A DNA stretch of 18,822 nt. It comes from Acanthaster planci (lineage: Eukaryota; Echinodermata; Asteroidea; Valvatida; Acanthasteridae). The notes under the pieces were generated by a model. That model was not told the origin of the DNA, did not search any database, and saw nothing but the letters and a program-made list of their open reading frames with translations. The stretch spans positions 435,754 to 454,575 of the forward strand of contig NW_019091548.1 in NCBI RefSeq assembly GCF_001949145.1, given 5' to 3'. Position 1 is the stretch's first letter, and every line of letters begins with the position of its first letter. Below, one piece after another: positions 7,777 to 16,045 of the stretch. The position numbers were made by a program, and so were the translations under genes.

Positions 7777-8736
7777 ATGGAAACGTATTTAAAGTCTCTC
7801 TATTACGACATTGACCGCGAAAGCGGTCTGAGTAGCGTAGACAAATTGTATCGCGCCGCCAAGCAAGATGGAAAGTACAAGATTAACCGAAAGCAAATTC
7901 AAGACTTTCTTCGAGGACAGGACGCTTACACGCTCCATAAACCTCCCAGAAATAGAATGATGGCCGTGGGTCGGGATGAAATCCATCAGCTAGATCTGGT
8001 AGACGTATCTAGTTTATCCAAATACAATAGAGGCTATAGATACTTGCTGACTTGGATCGACGTGTTTTCCAAATACGCCTGGGTTATTCCGTAAAAAAAA
8101 ATCGGGCAAAGCGTTGGTGAATGCTTTCAAGACTAACGTCAGATCTAGCGGCAGACCTCCCGTGATGATTCACACGGATAAAGGCAGTGAATTTACCAAC
8201 CTTCCGTTCCAAGAAATGCTTAAAACGGAAGGGATACATTTCTTTACGACCAACAGGGAGAACACAGCATCCGTCGTGGGGCAACTGGTGAAGGCCTACA
8301 ACCACTCGCACACCATGCCATTGGAATGAAGCCCGCTGAAGTCACCGGCGCGAATGAAAGCGTTGTTTGGAAACGTCTGTATGCGCCGTGCAAGGCACAC
8401 GCTAAATTTCGGTTTAAAGTGGGGGATAAGGTTCGCGTCAGTAAACGGCGGGTGACCTTTGGAAAGTTCTACCTCCCATCCGAGGAGATATTTACAGTAG
8501 CCATACGCAGTGGTTGGCAAACAAGACCCGTGTACGCGTTAAAAGATTGCAATGGCGAAGCTATTCGCGGTGCGTTCTACGAGGAAGAATTGCAAAAGGT
8601 GCGAAAAACCGACGATCTGTACCGAGTGGAGAAAGTGATTTGGAAGCGCAGAAGTAAGGGAAAGACAGAGTTTTTCGTTAAATGGTTAGGGTATCCTTCG
8701 TCGTTCAACAGTTGGGTGACGGATCTGCAGTCGTAA
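7777..8736 (+). pseudogene. Polinton integrase with C-terminal chromodomain, catalytic region deleted
   Basis: This is a retroviral-type DDE integrase that inserts Polinton DNA. ATG 7777 opens a frame with the first catalytic Asp in 'IHQLDLVD' (D73) and 'YLLTWIDVFSKYAWVIP'. A frameshift in the nine-A run (8093-8101) follows. The second Asp is in 'MIHTDKGSEF' (about 8167-8193). After 'ENTASVV' the frame jumps directly to 'GQLVKAYNHS'. The block normally between these, which carries the catalytic Glu and 'ERFNR', is absent, so about 25-30 residues have been deleted near 8277. A further frameshift lies near 8325. The tail holds an SH3-like region ('FKVGDKVRVSK', 'YLPSEEIFTV') and a chromodomain ('YRVEKVIW', 'FFVKWLGYPSSFNSW'). 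The enzyme must be inactive. Confidence 0.88.
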
Positions 8737-8746
8737 GGACGCAACC

Positions 8747-9014
8747 ATGGCCTCGTCTTCCACGCAATTTTACGTCACGCTGCCTAGTAATTTACTCACG
8801 TCATTGTACCCGAACAATACCCTGTCCAGTTACACCACGCACTTGAACAAGCCAATTAATCTGACCGGACACTGGGAGGTTGCCCTGACCGAGATCCATT
8901 ATTGAGACGATTCAGGTGGATATAAGGACCGACACGGGAGAGAAAAGGCCATTTCAATGCGGGAAACTCACCATTACGCTTCATTTTCGCAAAAGTCGTC
9001 CCTCTTTGTTTTGA
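8747..9014 (+). pseudogene. Polinton virion-type protein with 'FYVTLPSN' N-terminus, truncated
   Basis: The ATG at 8747 has a strong context (GCAACCATGG) only 11 bp after the integrase stop. The product starts with 'STQFYVTLPSNLL' and 'YPNNTLSSYTTHLNKPINL', then 'WEVALTEIHY', and stops at 8903-8905. In the next frame 'IQVDIRTDTGEKRPF' and 'GKLTITLHFRK' continue to TGA at 9012-9014. Proteins with this opening sit beside the F54H12.2-like capsid gene in many invertebrate Polintons and are much longer, so a central block has been lost. The exact virion role is not known to me. Confidence 0.6.
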
Positions 9015-9020
9015 GCTGTC

Positions 9021-9140
9021 ATGGTGGACTACGAGAAATATTACAAAATCAGGCGGGGGGCGGGGACTATTATTTCAGAGGTGCCCCCGTTCAGAAGGGA
9101 TACGAACTGGGCAATATTTTAGGACTGTTCAGATCCGCCT
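9021..9140 (+). pseudogene. Small Gly-rich virion-associated protein, N-terminal remnant
   Basis: ATG 9021 encodes 'MVDYEKYYK'. A one-base shift, at a G-rich run near 9055-9065, leads into 'GGGDYYFRGAPVQKGYELG' and 'NILGLFRSAS'. Short proteins with this 'GG..YF.G...Q+G.GLG.IL..LFR' pattern lie between the 'FYVTLPSN' gene and the capsid gene in related elements and recall small core/cement proteins. Here the C-terminal part is missing and the frame runs directly into the capsid protein ORF, so two genes have been fused by deletion. Confidence 0.55.
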
Positions 9141-10260
9141 CATCAGTAAACATTCGTGCGAATGCACAAAGTCCGAACTGGATCGCCCACTCAAACCTCC
9201 ATTTTGAAAGGGCAATGGGTACAGTACAACCGACTGACCAATATCGTGGATCGGACTCTATAGAATTTAACATCACCTGTTCCACCGAGCACTACCTGGA
9301 TTTGGCGCACACCCTGATCAACGTCAAAGCTAAAGTGGTCGATGAAAATGGCGCCAACCTGGGCGAGGATGTCCCCGTCGCTCCCATGAATCTACCGCTT
9401 CACTCCCTGTTCTCCAAAGTGGATGTCACGCTCAACGACAAACTCGTTTCGTCTTCCTCCAACAAGTACCCGTACCGAGCACGGATGGAAACCCTGCTCA
9501 CTTACGGACCATCGGCCAAGGCATTGCAGCTGAGAGCCGCCCTGTTTTACAAAGATACGGCGGGAAAAATGGACTCTGACGATCCAACTGCGGAAGAAAA
9601 TTTCAACGAGGGATTAAAACGGAGATACTAACTGTCGAAGGAGAGCCGCAAAAACAGTTTCTGTTTAATGTCGGCTTTACCTGACACTACAAAGTAAAGA
9701 TTATGGAAGCTTCTCTGTACGTGAGAAAGGTGGTCGTCAGTCCCACTGTGGCTCTAGCGCACGCCAAAATCCTACAGAGTGCTACGGCCAAATACCCGCT
9801 GCGCAGAGTGGAGATAAAGGCATTTTCTATTCCGCAAGGAAATCAATCTTTTACCCGCGAAAATTTGTTTCTGGGGCAGATCTCCCGGCGCATGGTGATT
9901 GGCGTAGTGGATAACACGGCCTTCAACGACGACTATCATAAAAACCCCTACAACTTTAAATATTACGGCCTAAATTACCTGGGGCTGTACGTGGATAACA
10001 AACAGACGACATGGCGACCTCTTCAACCCAAGTTTTCCGGCAAAGACGAAGCGTACATGATGTCCTATCAGACTTTGTTTTCCGGTATAAATACCCTGTT
10101 TCGAGACAAGGGAAATCAGACGAACAGGGAAGACTACGAGTCGGGATACTCCCTCTTTGCCTTTAATCTGTCTCCGGACTTGTCGAGCGGGTCTCATTTC
10201 AACCTCGTCAAGCGTAGTAACATGCGTCTGGAGTTGAAATTTGCCGAGGCCGTGACAACT
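9141..10260 (+). pseudogene. F54H12.2-like Polinton capsid-type protein, internally deleted and truncated
   Basis: This is the family often labelled F54H12.2-like in animal genomes, a virion protein found in one Polinton lineage. The first block holds 'SIEFNITCSTEHYLDLAHT', 'LPLHSLFSKVDVTLNDKLV', 'YPYRARMETLLTYG' and 'LFYKDTAGKMD' (to about 9631). A second block after a frameshift and missing sequence holds 'MEASLYVRKVVVSP', 'AKYPLRRVEIKAF', 'FLGQISRRMVIGVVDN', 'LFSGINTLFRDKGNQ' and 'NLVKRSNMRLELKFAEAV'. The coding signal ends at about 10256, where the sequence turns into the minus-strand PolB exonuclease region. The N-terminus is also missing, being joined to the preceding small gene. The long intact stretches suggest fairly recent decay. 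Confidence 0.8.
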
Positions 10261-11856
10261 TTGTGCAGTTCCTTCTGACCGAAGGCTTGGGGCAACATGG
10301 CCAACGCCATGGGCAGAAAATTCATGAAATGTATAATTTTGCGTTTATACTGCGGTAACATGGTGGCTTGTATTTTACATCCCGTGTATATGATCTTGGG
10401 TATGATGGTATTATCGGACAAGTAACTGAGCAAAAAAATACCCGTCGTACGCCTTCAGATTGTGCGCCAAGGCGATTGAATTTAGCGTATCTTTGGAACC
10501 GAACAACCAATCGCACAACTCTTCCTTACATTTCTCCCCTTTGAATTTCTTTTCGCGCAAAAGGGAACAGTGCTCACACGATTTATACATTGGATCGTCT
10601 TCCGACCTTTTGGCGCAAAGCACGCAGACCCCGCGAGCAACGCACATGTTGGGTTCGTGTACACCGTTATCCTGAATACACTCAAAATCAAAGAATACGT
10701 ATTTAGCCAGGGCTTGTGTTTTCTTGCCTTTGCCTTGCGTTTCACTATCGCACTCCTCCCCCTTACTCTCGTTCCCGTCACCATACCTGCTGTTGCCATC
10801 ACTGACCCCCTTACTTTCAACCGGTTTCATGAAACACTCGTGATCGATCGATCCCATTTCCTTAAAGACGGTGCAATACCTTCTGGTACAATTGTGTCAC
10901 TGCGTTTACTATTCAGATCCCTGTTTACGAAACAATTTCAGCGCTTGCACCTATAATACGTTTGACAGACCGTTTTGTCCTTGATTCGTTTACCCTTATG
11001 ATTATGGAAACATCGCTGGTCTTTGAAGTTGCGGTTACATTCGGAGTAGTGCACCCAAGTAGTGATTTTGCCCGACGTGCAGCCTAGAGACATACGTAGA
11101 TACAATCATCGACGCATCTCGTGTGTTTTTCTTTCGCAGTATACCCTACCTGGCACCCATTGCAAAAGTAACCCCTGTTTAAAAAGACTTTCATGGACGT
11201 GATCATATCGTAATGACTGTCGTGACAGTACAGATAACCGGAGTGCCGTCGGACGGGCCCTTTGAAAATGGCGGCGTTAAAATGATCGTGGGATAAGCCA
11301 CGATGCGATACTCGGTAAGACGTCGTGAAATTTGCGTATTTCCCCAATGCCGCACGGACCTTCCTTTACGCCCGCTTCAGCGTGCAAATCTCTGGCCAGG
11401 TATTACGTCCTATTTTTTAATTTTGACCCCGCTGTGAGTTTAGGGGAAAGGGGAAAGACCCAAGTCTTTCCCCCTTTTTGCATCTGCATGTGCACGAAAT
11501 GAATGTCGACCTGGTCGGCCAATTGAATGTGTTGATAGGATTGCAACACTTGTTCGATACGAGCCAGAAACTTCTCGACCGTTCACTCATCGACGCGTAA
11601 AAACGGTGGAACTCAGGCGTAGTAAAAACTCGCGTAAGGATAAATGATTCATGTCCCTGAACTGTACTGTTTTTACAAACTTCTCATTAACGTCTAAAAT
11701 AGCGTAATAATCATGCGGCCTTTCCACGCGAATCCTCTTCCTTGACGGCTGGTTCTCCTTGTCCTCCTCCTCTTCACCGTCCACTCCTCCGTCCTCTCGG
11801 TTGGCTTGTTCAAATTCTGCCCACGGATCGTCGACGTGGTCTTCGCTATTACCGTA
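10256..11856 (-). pseudogene. Element B family-B DNA polymerase, N-terminal and exonuclease part only
   Basis: Read on the minus strand: an acidic/basic N-terminus ('EEEEDKENQPSRKRIRVE', about 11725-11777), 'YLARDLHAEAG' with 'GPCGIGEI' (about 11347-11405), the zinc-binding segment 'GYFCNGCQVGYTAKEKHTRC' (about 11112-11171), further Cys/His ligands (about 10900-11080), then the exonuclease motifs 'YVFFDFECIQ' (ExoI, Asp/Glu; about 10672-10701) and 'AHNLKAYDGYF' (ExoII; about 10427-10460). Downstream comes 'MNFLPMALAMLPQAFG' (about 10280-10330). The whole polymerase palm (DxxNLYG, YTDTDS) is absent: the gene ends where it meets the capsid gene. Several frameshifts separate the blocks. The start lies close to the right terminal repeat, as expected for PolB at an element end. 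Confidence 0.85.
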
Positions 11857-11890
11857 TTACCGTATAATGGTAATCCACTATTTTTTATCA

Positions 11891-12154
11891 CAAGCAAGGT
11901 CAAATTGTACCCAAAATTTTTACCCCGTGCCTTATTCCTATTTTATCCCATAAACCAGGGTCAACCTGTGTCAGACTTTCTGACCTTATCCTATGCCTAT
12001 CCCTTACCAAAGGTCATTCTGTCCCATAATTTCTCACCCTACACCTCATTCCTATTCATATCGATATATTATTACCATACTTATGCATATTAATGTGACC
12101 TTTTGCCATTTTTTTCCGCAAAGGTCAAACTGTACCAAACAGTCCCCCACTACT
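11891..12154 (-). repeat. Right terminal inverted repeat of element B (264 bp)
   Basis: Read in reverse complement it starts AGTAGTGGGGG at 12154 and ends GGGTACAATTTGACCTTGCTT at about 11891. It matches the left terminal repeat except that the subterminal unit occurs once. Confidence 0.9.
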
Positions 12155-12160
12155 TACGTT
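12155..12160. repeat. Right target-site duplication TACGTT of element B
   Basis: It is identical to 4708-4713 and directly follows the terminal repeat. The polymerase reading frame of element A continues across it. Confidence 0.9.
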
Positions 12161-12647
12161 AAAACAGCATTACGGCGATCAAATAAGCTCGCTTTACACC
12201 GACACCGACAGTTTACTCGAAATTAAAACTGATGACGTTTACCAAGACCTTTTATACATGCGCAATAAGTTTGATTTTAGTACCCAGCAGAACATCAAAT
12301 TCATTGGCAAATTTTAAGACGAATTTGGTGGGGCAAGCGTATCAGAAGCCATTTGTATCAGGCCCAAAATGTATTCGATCAAACTAGATGACAACTCTGT
12401 GCTAAAAAAGCCAAAGGGGTAACAAACATTGTAAGTGATTGTGACCTGTAACACGAGTCTTACAAAGACTGTTTATTTAACCAAACAAAGTTTACAAACG
12501 AACGGACTTTAATACGGTCGTATCTACATCAGCTTTACATTCACTCGATACAAACGATACATTTTACCAAACTGCATCGATACATTGGCATTTGGTCATT
12601 ATGGAATATCGGAAGGCGGTAACTCGGTGTCTTCTGTCACCAATTGA
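12155..12647 (+). pseudogene. Polinton A family-B DNA polymerase, C-terminal section (3' of the insertion)
   Basis: After the duplicated TACGTT the frame reads 'HYGD', then the catalytic palm motif C 'LYTDTDSLL' (about 12190-12216), 'VYQDLLYM' and 'IKFIGKF'. A stop at 12316-12318 is followed by 'RPKMYSIKLDD'. Frameshifts near 12420 and after lead to 'HESYKDCLFNQ', 'LIRSYLHQLYI' and the C-terminal hallmark 'IDTLAFGHYGI' (about 12576-12608), with TGA at 12645-12647. These blocks follow in the correct order from the part ending at 4713, and the codon phase matches if one TSD copy is ignored. This shows that element B split this gene. The copy is dead through stops and indels independent of the insertion. 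Confidence 0.87.
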
Positions 12648-12834
12648 AGCTCTTCTCGCACAAAAGAACGCTTTGGCCCGTCGAGCAAGTATTACAAAGT
12701 AGGTCCCGTTGTTATTTTACCATTGACTCGCTTTAAATTGACTCGTGCGCCTTTCAATTTGAAACACGTCTACGCTCCAAATTGGATCTGTGGCCCGTTT
12801 GACGGTGTCACCCCCCTGTTCACCCGGGTAATAT
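12599..12834 (-). pseudogene. Minus-strand tail of a Polinton integrase-type gene (element A)
   Basis: On the minus strand 'GGDTVKRATDPIWSVDVFQI' is followed, after a stop/frameshift near 12720, by 'LLDGPKRSFVREELQLV' and 'TEDTELPPSDIP', then TAA (12601-12599). This '.W+...V..I......YYL.D..KR.FVREEL..V...TELPP' tail matches the end of one class of Polinton integrases as I recall it. The core catalytic domain is not visible upstream on this strand. Its 3' end overlaps the polymerase gene's 3' end by 49 bp in convergent orientation, a compact viral-like arrangement. The integrase assignment is moderate. Confidence 0.45.
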
Positions 12835-13198
12835 AGATACCTGACGACAGCGTTTGAACGTAATTCTTGCTGTATGCTTCTTACTGTGTTTCACCACAGG
12901 AGCGAGTAAATACATTTGCCAAATGGCTTGTTTATTTAACCAAGCTCGCATAACTGTTTGGTTTGCACCCGTCTTTTTGTGCAAGTGATCTATGGCGCTT
13001 TAGCCTTTCAAATAACCTTGCGGACTATAAAACAATCTTGAAAATTCTCTGTTTATTTAAAATAAAGTTAATCATACCGGAAGGCAAAAAAAAACTACCA
13101 ACGCGGTTCCTCCAAGGAGCCACACCAATTCTGTAACTTTTTGAAGGTTCGTAAAAATCTAACAACTTGGGCTCGGGTGGTAACGGCAACACACTTTT
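12835..13198. other. Element A spacer with minus-strand polyadenylation-like signals
   Basis: There is no supportable gene. TTTATT (AATAAA on the minus strand) occurs at about 12931 and 13052 within a shared GTTTATTTAA. The second lies downstream of the minus-strand gene at 13199-13473 and could end its transcript. Confidence 0.3.
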
Positions 13199-13473
13199 TC
13201 ACGTTATTTCTGCGTAAGCGCGCAACACCTCGTCTACATTGACAAATTCTTGTTGACTAACGCTTTCTTGTCTCAAGCGTTCGTTTAAAAAGTCCAACAA
13301 ATGTACACGATTTTCTTCCCAAGTCTGCTTGGCTTGCGCTAATTGTTCCAAAGCAAGGTCGTGCCGCTTTCGTTTTTCGTCTACTCGTTTTTGAGACAAA
13401 CTACTAAATAAAAAAATTGAACCAGTTAACACCAACGCATTGACTATAACTCCTTCATTAATGCACTCGCCAT
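13199..13473 (-). pseudogene. Conserved small Polinton protein (charged, 'EERKRHDKA'-type)
   Basis: From a minus-strand ATG at 13473 ('MASALMKE'), a one-base frameshift leads into 'GVIVNALVLTGSIFLFSSL' and then 'DEKRKRHDLALEQLAQAK', 'WEENRVHLLDFLNERLR' and 'FVNVDEVLRAYAEIT', ending at 13199. It has a hydrophobic N-terminal segment followed by a long charged amphipathic region likely to form a coiled coil. Proteins of this pattern recur in animal Polintons next to the capsid gene; their role is unknown to me. A polar run with Gln and Glu lies between the helices. Apart from the early frameshift and a nearby in-frame TAG, the gene is well preserved. It is divergent from the next gene. Confidence 0.6.
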
Positions 13474-13552
13474 TTTATTTTATATATTTTAAAACGGAGC
13501 GGGAAATTCAAAACACATTGACAGAAATGCGAGCAGTTGCAACATCGAGCAC

Positions 13553-13723
13553 ATGCTTGGGGACATGCAAGCCGACATACATCACAACTCTGACATGCTT
13601 TTAGAGACCCAGGACGTATTGGCAGAAATGCGAGCCGAAACGTTTTATAAGAAAGACATGTTTTTTGCAGGCGGTATATCGTTGATTGCAATGTCTTTTT
13701 TATTTAGGATTTTAAAATTATAA
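13553..13723 (+). CDS. Small tail-anchored-type membrane protein of element A
   Basis: A 56-codon frame from ATG 13553 to TAA 13721-13723 encodes a polar, helical N-terminal half ('DMLLETQDVLAEMRAE') and a C-terminal hydrophobic segment 'MFFAGGISLIAMSFLFRIL' (about residues 36-54). The frame stays open upstream to about 13497, so the real start may be earlier. An upstream sequence, GAAATTCAAAACACATTGACAGAAATGCGAGC, in another frame resembles the region coding for 'ETQDVLAEMRA' 101 bp further on, suggesting a local duplication that disturbed the frame. It lies 21 bp before the capsid gene and divergent from the charged small gene. No family is recognised; a virion membrane or minor capsid role is guesswork. 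Confidence 0.45.
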   Translation: MLGDMQADIHHNSDMLLETQDVLAEMRAETFYKKDMFFAGGISLIAMSFLFRILKL

Positions 13724-13744
13724 AACCGTTTATAATAAAAAGAT

Positions 13745-14942
13745 ATGGTTAGTCAATGCACAAAGAAATTAAACCCAAGCCACCGGCTCAAAGTGCCTCG
13801 AGCTATCAAAGGCGGAAGACGCGAAGTCACTATTACGCACAATCCAAGCTTAATCGCTGCCGGTCACACACTAAACGTCAAATTTCCCGCATTGGGAGTA
13901 GATGACGTCGTTGCTCCTGGTACCACAAAACTGGCTTTCAAATTGGAACTAGACGGCTCAATGGACGACTACCGTACAGTGCATAACAACGTCGCGCGTA
14001 ACCTAGTTTCAGAACTCAACGTCAGTTTACAAAGCAACAAAGTCAATTGGCTACCCTTGACACAGACTGAAAATGTGGCTCACTTTGGTTTAGAAAGGGA
14101 AAATATAGCCAAGTTGCGATCAGGCGCGGGCAACAAAAATGAAGCGGCACACGACGGTAAAGGCAAAGCTATAGCCGACGCTTTTAAAAACAGATAAGCG
14201 ATTCCGTAGACGCTCTGATATTGACAGATCATGGACCATTTTATCCCACGGATTTAAAGAACTGCTGACTTACCAGTTGACCTTTAACGGGCACAACAAA
14301 GTTGTCAAATCGACCGACACAGCCGCGGAATATGCAATTTCGGATCTGACTTTGGAATACGAAGTCGTGACCAATCGCAATTTTGCTCAATCGTTGCGCG
14401 CAAAGCACAAGGGTAATGTGTACTATCTATTCGACAGGATCCATTCGTGGAATAAGCAAGCGGTCTACAAGTCGGACACGTTGTGGAATGTAAACTTCTA
14501 TCAAATGATTAAAAGCTTGAAAGGCGTTTGAATCTTGTTCAAAGAACCAACGGTTAAAAACCCTCAACGGTTTTACAATCCACACATTACGAAAACCACC
14601 GTTACAGTCGAAGTTAAACCAAATCAATTGTATTCGCAAGGGTTGTTCGAATACCAGCATAACAACGAAATCTCCAAGTTCTTCGGAGATTCTGACACCG
14701 AATCTAACGGGGTTGATATGGGCAGTTATTTGAACGATAAATGTGGTTTTTTGCTACATTTTAGAAGTTCCGACGATAATTCTGCACATAGGTCGGGTAG
14801 ACCTCTTGGTGGCGGTGGAGACATATCGATACGAATGGAACGGGAAGCCGAAACGGCTGGAGCGCTTTACATGTACGTGTTCTTGGTCATGGACGCGCAG
14901 TTGACTGTGGAAGACGGTAATTTTAAAAGTCTGGTTTATTAA
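13745..14942 (+). pseudogene. Polinton A double-jelly-roll major capsid protein, in three pieces
   Basis: ATG 13745 opens a 150-codon piece with 'ITHNPSLIAAGHTLNVKFPA', 'APGTTKLAFKLELDGS' and 'VHNNVARNLVSELNVSL'. The region 14197-14276 carries 'ALILTDHGPFYP' in a shifted frame. A second piece (14277-14531) has 'LTYQLTFNGHNKVVKS' (its start just upstream) and 'DLTLEYEVVTN', ending in TGA. A third (14535-14942) has 'ILFKEPTV', 'YNPHITKTTVTVEVKPNQLY', 'DKCGFLLHFRS' and 'MYVFLVMDAQLTV'. The order and motifs match the Polinton hexon/MCP family that forms the icosahedral shell ('NPS.I..G.TL.V..P', 'V.NVGRNLV', 'LT.HGP.YP'). Total length, about 395 codons, is near family size. Only a few indels and one stop separate the pieces. 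This family is distinct from the capsid protein of element B. Confidence 0.78.
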
Positions 14943-14958
14943 AGTTGGTTTAAGATAA

Positions 14959-15087
14959 ATGAGCATGTATAAAAATTCGCACTGTGCTTGGATTGTCGGC
15001 AAGACGGGATGCGGAAAGACTAAGTGGGTTTTGGACGTGAATATCTGTTTGTATTTGACCAGCCGACCAGTTAATCAAGTATCGTAA
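14959..15087 (+). pseudogene. Polinton A packaging ATPase, N-terminal fragment with Walker A
   Basis: ATG 14959, 17 bp after the capsid gene stop, opens a 42-residue frame with 'CAWIVGKTGCGKTKWVLDV'. The P-loop GKTGCGKT is at residues 14-21 (14998-15021). Polintons and adintoviruses carry an FtsK/HerA (A32-like) genome-packaging ATPase beside the capsid gene and starting with this 'G.TGCGKT' motif, so position and motif agree. The frame stops at 15085-15087. I find no clear Walker B or later motifs in 15088-15330, and repetitive DNA follows, so the gene is truncated. Confidence 0.6.
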
Positions 15088-15247
15088 AAAGTCTAAAGGA
15101 AGTAACACGTGTGCCCTAAGTCTTCTAAGCCTTCTTTTCCAATCACGCTATCATAGAAACACGTCCAAAACTTCAGGGTATTCCGTCTTTCCACGAAAAT
15201 TTATCTCGGAAACGCGGTATTGTGGATGGTCACTTTAAGCTTCCGTA
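15088..15247. other. Possible decayed ATPase sequence, unassigned
   Basis: Short plus-strand frames continue, but no motif can be named. It may hold frameshifted ATPase sequence that ends where the repeat block begins. Confidence 0.25.
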
Positions 15248-16045
15248 CGTTGTACACGTTTTCAAGAAACTATTTGGCCAATTGTCAAAGGTTCGATCAA
15301 CATCAAAGTTACAGACAACAAAGACCCTGATGAAAAAAATTAATTTATGACGTCATGATGACGTTATCACATATTTTTAAATTGATTTTTGGATATTCAA
15401 TTTTGTCCATAGGTTTTGTACACGTTTTTCAACAGCCTATTTTCGGCACGTTGGTGAATCTGAATGATTTCCTTCAATGTACACTTGAAGTCCCTAATGG
15501 AGAGAGGCTCCCAAAAAAGCATCGTCAAAATTGCTTCATCAAGGGTCACGTGACATGAAAGTAAAGCTTCAGTTTTTCTCATAGGGTTTGTACACGTTTT
15601 TCTGCTACGCAATATTACCGATCTTAATGAGAGTAGTCCTGAACTTCAACTAGAAATTTCTATGAGAACGAAACAAAATCATATTATTTTTCGTCTTCGT
15701 TTGATTACATGTATACCCAAAAGTCTCAATATCAAATAATATTTCATAATTTTCTCAGTTTAATCGCAAATCACGTGACATCACCTGAAAGGAGTAGTTT
15801 TCAGCCCATTGACTTTGTGCACATTTTCAACTCACCATTTGGGTAATTTTGAGATGTGTGGTCATCATCAAAGTTACAACCAACCAAAACCTTGATAAAA
15901 ACGTTTTGCTTAATTTATGACGTCATGGTGACGTCATCAACTATTTTTATCGATTTTTGAATACTTCACTTTCCACTACAGATTTCGAAGATGTTTTTCA
16001 AGAGCCAATGTTCGGCACTCTTCTCAATCTGATTGAATTTATGTA
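15248..16045 (+). repeat. Two diverged direct repeats, 570 bp apart, with CRE-like palindromes
   Basis: Copy 1 (about 15248-15470) and copy 2 (about 15812-16045) share ACATCAAAGTTACA/CATCAAAGTTACAA, TTAATTTATGACGTCATG, GACGT(T/C)ATCA, 'TTTTTCAA.AGCC.AT.TTCGGCAC' and AATCTGA. The aligned anchor TAATTTATGACGTCATG starts at 15341 and 15911. Each copy contains the perfect palindrome TGACGTCA (CRE consensus) followed closely by a second TGACGT. There is no coding capacity. The repeats could be two ends or two tandem copies of a non-autonomous element that landed in or next to the ATPase gene. Confidence 0.6.

Larger units (their letters stand above)
4714..12154. mobile_element. Nested, internally deleted Maverick/Polinton (element B, 7441 bp)
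   Basis: The ends are inverted repeats that both begin AGTAGTGGGGG (left at 4714; right as reverse complement ending at 12154), flanked by TACGTT on each side. Inside are Polinton hallmarks: chromodomain integrase, F54H12.2-like capsid protein, small virion-type proteins, and PolB on the opposite strand near the right end. Full Polintons are usually 15-20 kb. This one has lost most of the PolB catalytic part, and I see no packaging ATPase or protease in it. It is inserted in the polymerase gene of an older Polinton (element A). The target duplication is still identical, so the insertion is younger than its host element, but its genes already carry stops and frameshifts. Confidence 0.9.

Noticed and set aside
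8957-9631. Single 224-codon ORF taken as one protein
   Set aside because: Its first part is out-of-frame 'FYVTLPSN'-gene sequence, then the Gly-rich small protein, then the capsid protein. It is a fusion made by deletions.
10570-10956. 128-codon plus-strand open frame
   Set aside because: It is the antisense shadow of the PolB exonuclease region, whose minus-strand motifs (DFE, AYDGYF) are convincing.
12471-12480. TTAAATAAAC (minus) as a conserved polyadenylation signal with 12930 and 13051
   Set aside because: The 12471 copy lies inside PolB coding sequence ('DCLFNQ'), so only the other two remain plausible.
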